Shown here piece by piece: positions 1 through 7,333 of a DNA stretch of 17,580 nucleotides. The DNA comes from Candidatus Aenigmatarchaeota archaeon (GTDB lineage: Archaea; Aenigmatarchaeota; Aenigmatarchaeia; QMZP01; JAUXAV01). The translations under genes were made by a program, and so were the position numbers. Location of the stretch: contig JAUXAV010000012.1 in assembly GCA_030619735.1 (NCBI GenBank), positions 1-17,580 on the forward strand, in the 5' to 3' direction. Every line of letters starts with the position of its first letter. The stretch's first letter is position 1. Below the pieces are notes generated by a model. The model ran no database searches. It saw only the letters and a program-made list of their open reading frames with translations, and was not told where the DNA came from.

Positions 1-37
1 GAGTTTCCCTTCCTGTCACTTTTATCACCTTTTTCAC
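1..37 (-). CDS. 5' end of an unidentified protein gene, cut by the window edge
   Basis: An open frame starts with GTG at 37 and runs off the left edge, giving MKKVIKVTGRET. Only 12 residues are visible, so no family can be named. The start is supported by a palindromic TATA box (59-68) centred 26-27 bp upstream, the same spacing seen at several other genes here, which implies a leaderless mRNA beginning at the GTG. The gene is co-oriented with diphthine synthase but has its own promoter. A short open frame could be chance; confidence comes mainly from the promoter spacing. Confidence 0.5.
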   Translation of the reverse strand, partial: MKKVIKVTGRET

Positions 38-58
38 TGTATAGTAGTTAATTCACCC

Positions 59-68
59 CTTTATAAAG
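59..68 (-). promoter_or_regulatory. TATA box for the left-edge gene
   Basis: The perfect palindrome CTTTATAAAG is centred at 63.5, about 27 bp before the GTG at 37. It fits the archaeal TATA/BRE position for a leaderless transcript. Because the box is palindromic, direction is inferred from the GTG frame and from the purine-rich flank on the minus strand. Confidence 0.55.
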
Positions 69-101
69 CTTTCGGTAATGTCCTTTACAGCGGTTTTTGG
101 G

Positions 102-124
102 GCCTGAAAGGGGTGTTTTCAGGC
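102..124. repeat. 8-bp perfect inverted repeat, 7-nt loop
   Basis: GCCTGAAA (102-109) and TTTCAGGC (117-124) are exact reverse complements separated by 7 nt. The repeat lies in the 137-bp gap between the end of diphthine synthase and the left-edge gene, about 34 bp upstream of that gene's TATA box. No T-run follows it on either strand, so an operator or RNA hairpin is as likely as a terminator. Confidence 0.45.
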
Positions 125-174
125 GTGCCCTCCTGTTTGAGTATGGGGGGTAAGTTTTTTAAAGAAATAGGTGT

Positions 175-864
175 TTATAGGGTTTCAAGATATTCCTTTT
201 CCAGAAAGTGGAGCTTTCCCGGGATTGCCAGGACCGAGGGGGTTTTGTTTAGTTTGAGTTTCAGGAGATTTTCTATGGTGTTGTATTTTATCTCGGGATT
301 GCCTCCTAGATGGGAGGCTACTACAATCTTGCCGGGGATTTTTCCGGAAAGGAGCTTCAAGGCCTGGGAGGGGGTCATGCCTATATCAAGCAGGACCAGG
401 GTATGGAGGCCTGATTTCTGGTTCTCCTCTATCGCCTTCAGTATGGTCTTCTGGGGCGGGCTGGTAAGGGTAACGGTCCGGCCGAATTTGTAGAGACTGA
501 GGCCGGTTTCCCCTACTGCGGTCAGGATGGAACTGCCATGGATTACCCGGGTCTTTATGCCGGATTTTTTGGCTTCCAGGAGGAGGCTTATATGGGTTGT
601 TGCGGACAGGGCATCCCCTCCTACTAAGACCCCTATGTCCTGGTTTTTGGCCTCTTTCAGGAGCTGGCCTGATTTGTTCTCCAGGCCCTGCCTGGGGATT
701 TCCTGCACCGGCTTTCCTATTAGTTTGGAGAGCTTCTTGGTATTGGTGTTCATATTGGTTGTGTAGAGCTCCAGGTAGAGTTTGCTGCATTTTCTGGCAG
801 TTTCCAGGGCCCTGAGGCTCATGTCCTTTTCGTCGTAAAGGCCTAATGAAATTAGATACAGCAT
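175..864 (-). CDS. dphB: Diphthine synthase (Dph5/DphB)
   Basis: S-adenosylmethionine-dependent methyltransferase that methylates the amino-carboxypropyl histidine of elongation factor 2 in diphthamide synthesis. The N-terminus MLYLISLGLYDEKD matches the family start (LYxIGLGLYDExD). Further family marks are GGDALSATTH, in place of the usual PGDPLxATTH, then VIHGSSILTAVGETGL, LYKFGRTVT, LHTLVLLDI and near the end IPGKLHFLEKEYL. At about 230 residues it is shorter than the roughly 265 common in archaea. The ATG at 864 gives the family N-terminus; a GTG at 873 would add three residues and overlap the upstream YchF stop as GTGA. No Shine-Dalgarno site is visible, so translation is probably coupled to ychF. 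The proline-to-alanine change in the GDPL motif is unusual but conservative in context. Confidence 0.93.
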   Translation of the reverse strand: MLYLISLGLYDEKDMSLRALETARKCSKLYLELYTTNMNTNTKKLSKLIGKPVQEIPRQGLENKSGQLLKEAKNQDIGVLVGGDALSATTHISLLLEAKKSGIKTRVIHGSSILTAVGETGLSLYKFGRTVTLTSPPQKTILKAIEENQKSGLHTLVLLDIGMTPSQALKLLSGKIPGKIVVASHLGGNPEIKYNTIENLLKLKLNKTPSVLAIPGKLHFLEKEYLETL

Positions 865-869
865 GATAA

Positions 870-2042
870 TCACTTGGATAGCATAATTTTTATAACGTCC
901 CCGTTCTTCAGCTCCTGCTCTGCTCCAATCCTTTTTTTGGTTCTGGCGTCCACTGCTGCTATGAATTTGTCCAGGAATTCTGTATGGATTTTTCCTGCAA
1001 GCTCCCTGGCTGTGGTGCCTTTGGGAACCAGGTAGGCATCAGGCAGGACATTGCCCTTCTTATTGGAGTAGCGGGTCTCGTTCTCAACCGGATAGACTGC
1101 TATAAGCCCAAGAAGGTCAAAGGCAGCAGAGTCCAGGATTTTCTGCACGCCAGTGGTGCCATAGGGTTTCAGGACCTTATCCCTTATGAGCTCCAGGGCT
1201 TTTTTCTTCTTTTCATCAAGGCCGGGTTTTATAATCTCAAAGTCTGAATCCCCTGGGCTGTATCTTATATCACCCTCCTTCTCTGCCTTCCTCAGGGCCA
1301 GTTCTGATTCAGCAGAACAGGGAATTATATTAAAATCCTTTGCCTTTTCCAGAAGGGCTTCTGCTCCAGGGACATCAATCTTGTTCCCTGCTATAAGGAT
1401 GGGCTTGCTCTTCTTTCTCAGAATTTCTATGAATTCCAGGAGGCTTTCCTCCTGGTCATTCTCCATTATATTGTTTTCCTTCAGGGCTTGCTTTATGTCC
1501 TCAGGGGAAATCCCCAAACCTGATAACTGTTTATGGAGGAGGTCTTCCGGCTTTTCCCCGGATTTTGCCTTGTTCTTTATCTGGGTCCAGTTCTTCTGGA
1601 GGATTCCCAGGAGCCAGAAGTCTATCTCCCTTTCCAGGAATTCAATGTCCTGAAGGGGGTTGTTGCTTCCTGACTCCACAGGGTTGCCGTCCTGGTCTGT
1701 CCCCCCTGAGATATCTACTATATGGATAAGGGCATTGGCCTCCATTATATCGGATAGGAAGGAGTTGCCAAGCCCTTTCCCTAAGTGTGCGCCTGGGACC
1801 AGGCCTGCAATATCAATGAGTTTTGTAGGGATATACCTGGTCCCCCCGATGCATTTGGAATTCTGGGGATTACAGGAAACTCCCAAATCCCTGCAGGGGC
1901 ACGGAGCCCTTATATACGCAACTCCCTGGTTGGGCTTTATGGTTGTAAAGATTCTATTGGATATCTCTGCTTCTACCATGGTGGAAGCGCTCCAGAAGGT
2001 GGTCTTGCCTGTATTGGATTTCCCGCAGACTGATATCAACAT
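870..2042 (-). CDS. ychF: YchF/Obg-family GTPase, archaeal type, with TGS domain
   Basis: Ribosome-associated P-loop NTPase of the YchF branch of the Obg family; bacterial and eukaryotic members (YchF, OLA1) often prefer ATP. Visible elements are G1 GKSNTGKTT (7-15), the family segment FTTIKPNQGVAYIR, a four-cysteine archaeal insert (C48, C50, C57, C64), G3 DIAGLVPGAHLGKGLGN (77-93) with the hydrophobic substitution typical of HAS-GTPases, G4 NKID (220-223), a helical segment around 140-210, and a C-terminal TGS domain (about 325-390) with AYLVPKGTTARELA and NGDVIKIM. The ATG at 2042 has a TATA-like TTTAAA at 2065-2070, centred 25-26 bp upstream, so the mRNA is probably leaderless. It overlaps or abuts dphB and likely forms a two-gene operon with it. 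Confidence 0.93.
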   Translation of the reverse strand: MLISVCGKSNTGKTTFWSASTMVEAEISNRIFTTIKPNQGVAYIRAPCPCRDLGVSCNPQNSKCIGGTRYIPTKLIDIAGLVPGAHLGKGLGNSFLSDIMEANALIHIVDISGGTDQDGNPVESGSNNPLQDIEFLEREIDFWLLGILQKNWTQIKNKAKSGEKPEDLLHKQLSGLGISPEDIKQALKENNIMENDQEESLLEFIEILRKKSKPILIAGNKIDVPGAEALLEKAKDFNIIPCSAESELALRKAEKEGDIRYSPGDSDFEIIKPGLDEKKKKALELIRDKVLKPYGTTGVQKILDSAAFDLLGLIAVYPVENETRYSNKKGNVLPDAYLVPKGTTARELAGKIHTEFLDKFIAAVDARTKKRIGAEQELKNGDVIKIMLSK

Positions 2043-2064
2043 ATTCTAAAATAAGGGAAAGGGC

Positions 2065-2070
2065 TTTAAA
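2065..2070 (-). promoter_or_regulatory. TATA box for ychF-dphB
   Basis: TTTAAA within an AT-rich stretch (2060-2074) is centred about 25.5 bp before the ychF ATG. It overlaps the stop codon of the upstream membrane protein gene (2066-2068), so the two genes are packed but probably transcribed separately. Confidence 0.5.
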
Positions 2071-3088
2071 TTAATCCCAGAATCTTTTTCCTGAACCGGA
2101 GGTAGAACTCTGTCTTTGCCTTAAGGGTAAAGGCCTTGGATATGGAAAAACCGATAAGAAGGATTATGCCGGAGCTTGCCAGTGGGAACAGGCTCTCCTT
2201 TATAATGGATTGCATTCCCAGAAGGACAAGGCTGCCCGCACCAAGGCTGGATGTTGCCTGGATTACCAGTAAGATATTATAGATAACAAGGAGGATAGGA
2301 ATTGAGAATATCAGGATTATCACAAAGGAAATTATACTGACAAGTATCATGGCATCACATACCCTGGAAAAGGCAACAAGGGAAAGGAATGCAAAGAGCA
2401 GGACCCAGCAGAATACCCAGGAGAGTATTGCCGTTTGAATGGTGAGATACCAGGGCAGGAGCAGGATGGGAAAGGATATTATCTCGGATATCAGGATAAG
2501 GAGGAATACATTCTTCCTGTTTATCAGCTTCTCCCTTGCCTGGTCCTTGAATAGCTGCCAGGAGCCCACAAGGGCGTTCCAGAATCCCTGCTTTTTTACT
2601 ATGACAATCTGCATCGGGAAATAAAGGGCCGCCGAGGCAATAAAGGAAAGGAGGACCCCTACATATACTGCAGAGGCCACGCTATTTGAGATATAGGAAA
2701 GGCTTACCAGGTATGTTAAAATCCCTGTCACTATCACTGCCCCGAGGAGCGAGGGATATTTTTTGCAGGAAATGCCCCAGCTCTTCCTGAACTCCTTCTC
2801 CTTATAGCTCTGGTGTATAACCGCCCCGCTTATCCAGAGATTGATAAGGGCGCAGGCAATCCCTATCAGGGCTATGGGTGCTAAAAAGAGGGCGAAATTG
2901 GCAAGGTATGCTGTGTTCCCCAGTGATATAACCATAATCATGCTGAGGAAATTCCCCATATTGTAATAGATATAAATAAGCACAAGTAGTGTGCATGCCA
3001 AATCCGTTACAAAAAAGGGAAGCCATCTCTTGGGTTTCCAGCAGAACCCCAGGCCCCTTTTAAGCAGAAGACCCCATTCAATTGCCAT
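2066..3088 (-). CDS. Polytopic membrane protein of unknown function (about 8 helices)
   Basis: 340 residues dominated by hydrophobic stretches, at about 22-42, 62-90, 110-135, 137-160, 193-217, 219-243, 245-275 and 290-318. A basic N-terminus (KRGLGFCWKPKRW) suggests the N-terminal end is cytoplasmic. A central loop reads KKQGFWNALVGSWQLFKDQ; a FWxALxxSWxLFK pattern recalls the YciC/DUF4013-like class of archaeal and bacterial membrane proteins, but I would not name a family on that alone. No transporter signature, catalytic motif or signal peptide is seen. The ATG at 3088 lies 25-26 bp from the centre of a TATA box shared with divergent ABCE1. Function is unknown; the neighbours (YchF, ABCE1) do not explain it. 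Confidence 0.85.
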   Translation of the reverse strand: MAIEWGLLLKRGLGFCWKPKRWLPFFVTDLACTLLVLIYIYYNMGNFLSMIMVISLGNTAYLANFALFLAPIALIGIACALINLWISGAVIHQSYKEKEFRKSWGISCKKYPSLLGAVIVTGILTYLVSLSYISNSVASAVYVGVLLSFIASAALYFPMQIVIVKKQGFWNALVGSWQLFKDQAREKLINRKNVFLLILISEIISFPILLLPWYLTIQTAILSWVFCWVLLFAFLSLVAFSRVCDAMILVSIISFVIILIFSIPILLVIYNILLVIQATSSLGAGSLVLLGMQSIIKESLFPLASSGIILLIGFSISKAFTLKAKTEFYLRFRKKILGLI

Positions 3089-3109
3089 GATTATTTTTGA
3101 CTTTAGGGC

Positions 3110-3117
3110 TTATATAT
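3110..3117. promoter_or_regulatory. Shared bidirectional TATA box
   Basis: TTATATAT within GCTTATATATTTT is centred at 3113.5. The ABCE1 ATG (3141) is 27.5 bp to the right and the membrane protein ATG (3088, minus) is 25.5 bp to the left. Both genes would be leaderless. No second TATA-like element exists in the 52-bp gap. Confidence 0.6.
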
Positions 3118-3140
3118 TTTAAAGAGGGTAAAAAGAGCAT

Positions 3141-4925
3141 ATGGCAAGGAAAAGGATAGTGGTTATAGACAGGGAATTATGTCAGGGGAAGAAGTGCGGC
3201 TACCAGTGCCAGAAGGCATGCCCCAAGAACAGGGCAGGGGAGGAATGCATAACCATAGAAAGAGAAAGCAAATTCCCAGTAGTGAATGAGGAGATTTGCA
3301 TAGGCTGCTCCCTGTGCGCCCATAGGTGCGAGAAGCTGGGATACAGGGCCATGTCTGTTGTGAACCTTCCTGAGAAGCTTAAGGGGAATCCCATCCATAG
3401 GTATGGGAAGAATCTGTTTTGCCTCTTTGGCCTGCCGGTTCCCAAACTCAATGCCGTGGTGGGGCTGATAGGGCAGAACGGGGTCGGGAAATCCAGTGTC
3501 CTGAATATTGTCTCGGGCAGGATAAAGCCCAACTGCGGGTTAGGGGAAGCGTCCTGGGAAGAGATAATAGAAAGGTTCAGGGGGACCGAATTGCAGGGAT
3601 ATCTGGAGAAGCTGTCAGGGAACGGGGTAAGGGTTGCACATAAGCCCCAGAATGTGGACATGATACCAAAGGCATGGTCAGGGAAGGTAGGGGCCCTGCT
3701 TAAGAAGAGTGATGAGAAGAAGGGGCTTGGGAAGGTGATGAAGGACCTGGAGATGGAGGAGATGCTGGAAAAGGACATAAAGAGTCTCTCGGGGGGTGAG
3801 CTGCAGCTCCTGGCAATAGCCGCCACCCTCCTGAAGGACAGGGACTTCTATTTCTTTGACGAGCCGAGCTCCTACCTGGATGTGAGGGAGAGGCTTCTCA
3901 TGGCAAGGGAAATCAGGAAGCTCAGTGAAAAGGCAATAGTGATGGTGGTGGAGCATGACCTGGCCATAGCGGACTACCTGGCGGATTATGTCCATATATT
4001 GTTTGGAAAACCCGCGGTGTTCGGGATTGTCTCCAAACCCTATGGTGTCAGGGTGGGGATAAACACATACCTGGAGGGTTATATCAGGGAGGAGAACATG
4101 AGGTTCAGGCCGGAATCCATTACCTTCAGCAGGGTGGGGAGGGTCAGTGAGAAGAGAAACCTGCTGCTGGAGTTCCCTGGGTTTGAGAAAATCTTTAAGG
4201 GCTTCCGGCTGGGGACAGAGCCGGGCCGGCTCTTCAGGGGCGAGGTCATTGGCATTTTGGGGCCCAATGCCATAGGGAAGAGCACATTCATAAAGCTCCT
4301 GGTGGGCCAGGAGAAGCCGGACAGGGGGAAGGGGCTGGAGGGGTTTAAACTCTCCTATAAGCCGCAGAGACTCTTATTGGATGCAGGGGAGAAGGACATG
4401 ACAGTGAGGGAGCTCCTGAGGTCCAGGGACCTGAATATCACTAAAAAGGAGAACAAGGGCCTGCTCAGGTTCCTGGGGGTGGAGAAGCTGCTGGAGAGGC
4501 AGATGGGTTCCCTGTCCGGGGGGGAGCTCCAGTCCGTATTCATTCTGTCCTGCCTGCTTGAGGACAGGGATATTATCCTGATGGATGAGCCCTCTGCATT
4601 CCTGGATGTGGAGCAGAGGCTCAGGGTTGCGAAGCTCCTGAGGCAGAGGGCTGAGGATAGGGAGACCCCGATATTTGTGGTGGACCATGACCTGCAGTTC
4701 CTGGACTCCCTGGCGGACAGGCTCATGGTGTTTGAGGGCGAGCAGGGCGTTAAAGGCCATGGATTAAAACCTGCCTCCCTGAAGGAGGGGATGAACAGGT
4801 TTTTGAAAAGCCTGTCAGTAACGTTCAGGAGGGACCCAGCTACTGGCCGCCCCAGGGCCAATAAACCAGGGAGCCAGCTCGACAGGGAGCAGAAAAGGAA
4901 GGGGCAGTATTTTTACTCCGGCTGA
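3141..4925 (+). CDS. ABCE1/Rli1 ribosome-recycling ATPase
   Basis: Splits ribosomes after termination together with aRF1 or aPelota. The N-terminus carries two ferredoxin-like 4Fe-4S sites: C14, C19, C23, C27 and C53, C56, C59, C63. The second site lacks the proline usually following its last cysteine (C63-E64). A link VVNLPEKL...HRYGKN leads to nucleotide-binding domain 1, with Walker A GQNGVGKSS (111-119), signature LSGGE (216-220), Walker B FYFFDEP with E241, and H272 in the H-loop. Domain 2 has Walker A GPNAIGKST (374-382), LSGGE (458-462), Walker B IILMDEP with E483, and H516. At 594 residues it is the usual length. The ATG sits 27-28 bp after the shared TATA box. Its stop is 1 bp from the PEPCK stop. 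All catalytic residues are present. Confidence 0.97.
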   Translation: MARKRIVVIDRELCQGKKCGYQCQKACPKNRAGEECITIERESKFPVVNEEICIGCSLCAHRCEKLGYRAMSVVNLPEKLKGNPIHRYGKNLFCLFGLPVPKLNAVVGLIGQNGVGKSSVLNIVSGRIKPNCGLGEASWEEIIERFRGTELQGYLEKLSGNGVRVAHKPQNVDMIPKAWSGKVGALLKKSDEKKGLGKVMKDLEMEEMLEKDIKSLSGGELQLLAIAATLLKDRDFYFFDEPSSYLDVRERLLMAREIRKLSEKAIVMVVEHDLAIADYLADYVHILFGKPAVFGIVSKPYGVRVGINTYLEGYIREENMRFRPESITFSRVGRVSEKRNLLLEFPGFEKIFKGFRLGTEPGRLFRGEVIGILGPNAIGKSTFIKLLVGQEKPDRGKGLEGFKLSYKPQRLLLDAGEKDMTVRELLRSRDLNITKKENKGLLRFLGVEKLLERQMGSLSGGELQSVFILSCLLEDRDIILMDEPSAFLDVEQRLRVAKLLRQRAEDRETPIFVVDHDLQFLDSLADRLMVFEGEQGVKGHGLKPASLKEGMNRFLKSLSVTFRRDPATGRPRANKPGSQLDREQKRKGQYFYSG

Positions 4926-4926
4926 A

Positions 4927-6771
4927 TTATTCAAACCCAGAGGGAGGAACCTCGTCCTCCTCGTATTCCTTCCTGGCCTGCTCCAGCCTCTCTTTCTGGC
5001 TTTCCAGCTCCCTCTTGAATTCCTCAGGCATTCCCTCCTCCTCTGAATATATTTTTTCAATCCTCTGGAATTTCTCCAGGAGCTTGCCGATTCGGATGGT
5101 GAACTGCTTTTCGTATTCTTCCCGGGTATAGTCCTTTTTGAAGATTTCCTGGAAGAGTTTTTTCAGGTCCTGGTATTCGGGTATAAAGCCTATCGGGGTC
5201 TTAAGGGCACCGAACTCGTTATGCACCCTTCCCTCCATCCAGAGGAGCCAGACCTTCTTGTCCAGGATCTCGTTCGTGAATTTCCCCTTATCCTTCAGGA
5301 AATAATTAACAGAAAATATCAGGGGTGGCTTCTGGATTTTTTTCCCGAATCCCAGGTAATCCCGGATATACCGGCCAAGGGGTATGGACAGGAAATCCAG
5401 GTTGGCCATGGGGCAGTGCTTTCTCTCGCCAACCGCACCCAGGGTGGCAGCAGTGGTTTCGGATTCCAGGCTGGCTGCCATCAGGGTTCCGTGGCCCCAG
5501 CTAAGGGACTGGGCTACGGGAGGGGAGGTGTCCGAGTCCCTGCCCCCGAATATGAAGCCGCTTACCGGAACGCCCTCCGGGTCCTCTGCCTTTTCATCCA
5601 GGTTGTCCAGCTCGCAGAGTCTTATAGTGTAGCGGGCGTTCTTGTTTGCTGGGGGGATTTCTTCCCTGTCAGGCCCCCTCTTTCCCTTAAACCATTCCCC
5701 GGAGTAGTTGATTCCCTTTTCGGGAAGCTCCTGCCCCATCCCCAGCCAGTAGGGCTTCCCATCCACCACCAGAACATTGGAGAGTATCAGCTCCCTGGGC
5801 GTTGTCAGGGCCTTGTAGATAAGGGGGTCGTCCCTGGGGTTCACGTCCTGTATTATCCCGAATATTCCCTGCTCCACATTTACGGCATGGAGGGTGCCGT
5901 CATCCCAGGGCCTTAAATAGGCGATGTCATCCGCCACAATGGCCTGGCCCGGTATCATGGCAGTGGAGGTCTTGCCGCAGGCCGAGGGGAAGGCGCCGGT
6001 GAAGTAGGTCTTTCTTCCCTGGGGCCCCTGGGCTGCCATGATGAACATGTGCTCTGTCATCCAGCCCTTCTGGGAGGCCTTCTTTATTGCAAGGCGCATG
6101 GCAAGCTTCTTCAGGCCCACTGAATTGCCTGCATACTGGTTATTGACAGAGTATACGCTGTTGGTCTCCAGATCAATATAGATTCTCCTCTTGTCAATGT
6201 CTTTGCTGACCCCGTTCTCCAGCCTCCCTGCGGAGTGCAGGAAGAAGAAGAAATCCCTGGGGTTCTTCAGCTTCTTGAAATGCCCGTAGCCCTTCCTGTA
6301 TAGGATGTCCTCGCTGTGGCAGACATAGGTGGAATCCGTTATCTGGAGTGCGGCCAGGGAGAACCTGGAATTCAGGGGCCCCAGACAGAAGAACCTTACA
6401 AGCATCTCCTTGCCCTCCATGCTTCCATCCAGGAAGCCCAGCACCTCCTTCAGGCCTGCCTCCCTTTCAGTTGAATTTATGTATCTGCTTATCTTCATGC
6501 CCTTTGGGAGCAGGTATTTGGTATTCCCCTTGTCCCTGGCCTGGTCATGATAGCCGTCAAAATGGACAGTATGGCCCTCCATAGAGAGGGGCTTCTCCTC
6601 CCCGGTTTTCAGGGCGAGCTGCCTTATGTAATCTATATCCTCCTGGGAATCCGTTATGACCGTTACCCTCCCGGGCCTGCACAGTTCTATTGCTTCCCTT
6701 ACCCTTTTCAGGACATGCTCGTTCCCCAGTCCCTCAAGCTTCTTGCTGTTTTCTTCATCAAGCATTTCCAT
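4927..6771 (-). CDS. pckG: Phosphoenolpyruvate carboxykinase (GTP)
   Basis: Interconverts oxaloacetate plus GTP with PEP, CO2 and GDP, the entry to gluconeogenesis. The GTP-type P-loop FPSACGKTS is at about residues 264-272, counting from the TTG at 6780. Metal and substrate segments are also present: ADDIAYLRPWDDGTLHAVN, GGRDSDTSPPVAQSLSWGHG, SLESETTAA and NEFGALKTPIGFIPEYQDL. The length (about 615) is normal for the family. The C-terminal 60 residues are strongly charged and probably helical, ending EEDEVPPSGFE. The start is uncertain: ATG at 6771 is used; TTG at 6780 and ATG at 6765 are alternatives. A TATA-like stretch at 6802-6814 would place the transcript start near 6780, so any leader is 0-15 nt. 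There is no operon partner: it converges on ABCE1 and is preceded by an unrelated gene. Confidence 0.95.
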   Translation of the reverse strand: MEMLDEENSKKLEGLGNEHVLKRVREAIELCRPGRVTVITDSQEDIDYIRQLALKTGEEKPLSMEGHTVHFDGYHDQARDKGNTKYLLPKGMKISRYINSTEREAGLKEVLGFLDGSMEGKEMLVRFFCLGPLNSRFSLAALQITDSTYVCHSEDILYRKGYGHFKKLKNPRDFFFFLHSAGRLENGVSKDIDKRRIYIDLETNSVYSVNNQYAGNSVGLKKLAMRLAIKKASQKGWMTEHMFIMAAQGPQGRKTYFTGAFPSACGKTSTAMIPGQAIVADDIAYLRPWDDGTLHAVNVEQGIFGIIQDVNPRDDPLIYKALTTPRELILSNVLVVDGKPYWLGMGQELPEKGINYSGEWFKGKRGPDREEIPPANKNARYTIRLCELDNLDEKAEDPEGVPVSGFIFGGRDSDTSPPVAQSLSWGHGTLMAASLESETTAATLGAVGERKHCPMANLDFLSIPLGRYIRDYLGFGKKIQKPPLIFSVNYFLKDKGKFTNEILDKKVWLLWMEGRVHNEFGALKTPIGFIPEYQDLKKLFQEIFKKDYTREEYEKQFTIRIGKLLEKFQRIEKIYSEEEGMPEEFKRELESQKERLEQARKEYEEDEVPPSGFE

Positions 6772-6801
6772 AACTATCAAGAATATGTTTGGGGATAAAG
6801 T

Positions 6802-6814
6802 TTTAATACTAAAA
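6802..6814 (-). promoter_or_regulatory. Probable TATA box for pckG
   Basis: On the minus strand the AT-rich stretch TTTTAGTATTAAA precedes a transcript start expected near 6780. This agrees with the candidate start codons TTG 6780, ATG 6771 and ATG 6765. The stretch lies just beyond the stop of the upstream small gene (6823). Confidence 0.4.
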
Positions 6815-6822
6815 AGCAGAAG

Positions 6823-7323
6823 CTATTTTGACCTTTCCATGGTCCCCAGGTTATAGTGTTCTTTCACCATGGTCCTGAACCTCTGGAAGAAGTCCTTGCA
6901 CATATCTATGTAGGTCCTTCTCCTCCGGTCATAGATAAGGTAGGAGTAAATCCACCAGAAGGTCCTGAGGAATATGTTTCTTGCACTGAATTCGGTTACC
7001 ACCCTGCCGGTAAGCTCCAGGGTGAATAATCCCTCCTTAGTGGTCTGGGATTCCTGCCCCTGCACCCTTATCCTGAACCTTATATGTGTGTATTGGCTTC
7101 CTGCCGGCTTCCTGACCCAGAACCTGGCATAGAATTTGGCGGGGTCATCCGAGTTGTCCCATCTGAAATCGTCCTCGCCCCACTGGGAACTTGTAACATG
7201 GAAGAAATCTGCAATCTCATCCCCTATCTTTTTCACTATCTCAAAGGGGTTCTTCCCATGGTAGTCAAGGTAAACGTATCTTCCTGGTGCAAGGCAGTCA
7301 TCCCTTATAACTATCTTTCCCAT
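6823..7323 (-). CDS. Uncharacterised small protein, paralogue of its upstream neighbour
   Basis: 166 residues, family not recognised. It has no signal peptide or clear membrane helix. The layout is an N-terminal strand and helix (KNPFEIVKKIGDEIADFF), a middle rich in alternating aromatic and charged residues suggesting antiparallel strands (FYARFWVRK, THIRFRIRVQG, LFTLELTGRVVTEF), then a C-terminal helical part (RTFWWIYSYLIYDRRRRTYIDMC, then KDFFQRFRTMVKEHY). It aligns along its length with the protein at 7334-7852: NPxxI near residue 25, WG at 48-49, a WxRF/RIR strand pair, TEF/TEY, then an aromatic helix. It starts 10 bp after that gene ends, with a weak AGGGT upstream, so the two are one transcript. 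A soluble alpha+beta protein, perhaps a hetero-oligomer with its paralogue, is inference only. Confidence 0.8.
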   Translation of the reverse strand: MGKIVIRDDCLAPGRYVYLDYHGKNPFEIVKKIGDEIADFFHVTSSQWGEDDFRWDNSDDPAKFYARFWVRKPAGSQYTHIRFRIRVQGQESQTTKEGLFTLELTGRVVTEFSARNIFLRTFWWIYSYLIYDRRRRTYIDMCKDFFQRFRTMVKEHYNLGTMERSK

Positions 7324-7333
7324 TTTAATTACC

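Noticed and set aside
113..493. 126-codon open frame on the plus strand at the left edge
   Set aside because: It lies antisense to diphthine synthase, whose protein is recognisable. The plus-strand product is low-complexity and resembles no family.
1186..2049. Two long plus-strand frames within the YchF region
   Set aside because: Shadow frames opposite a strong GTPase gene; serine- and phenylalanine-rich composition is the reverse of AGG/GAA-rich coding sequence.
3200..3826. 208-codon minus-strand frame opposite ABCE1
   Set aside because: Shadow of the ABCE1 gene with no start signal or domain.
5221..5916. 231-codon plus-strand frame opposite PEPCK
   Set aside because: The PEPCK reading frame has all family motifs on the other strand; this frame has none.
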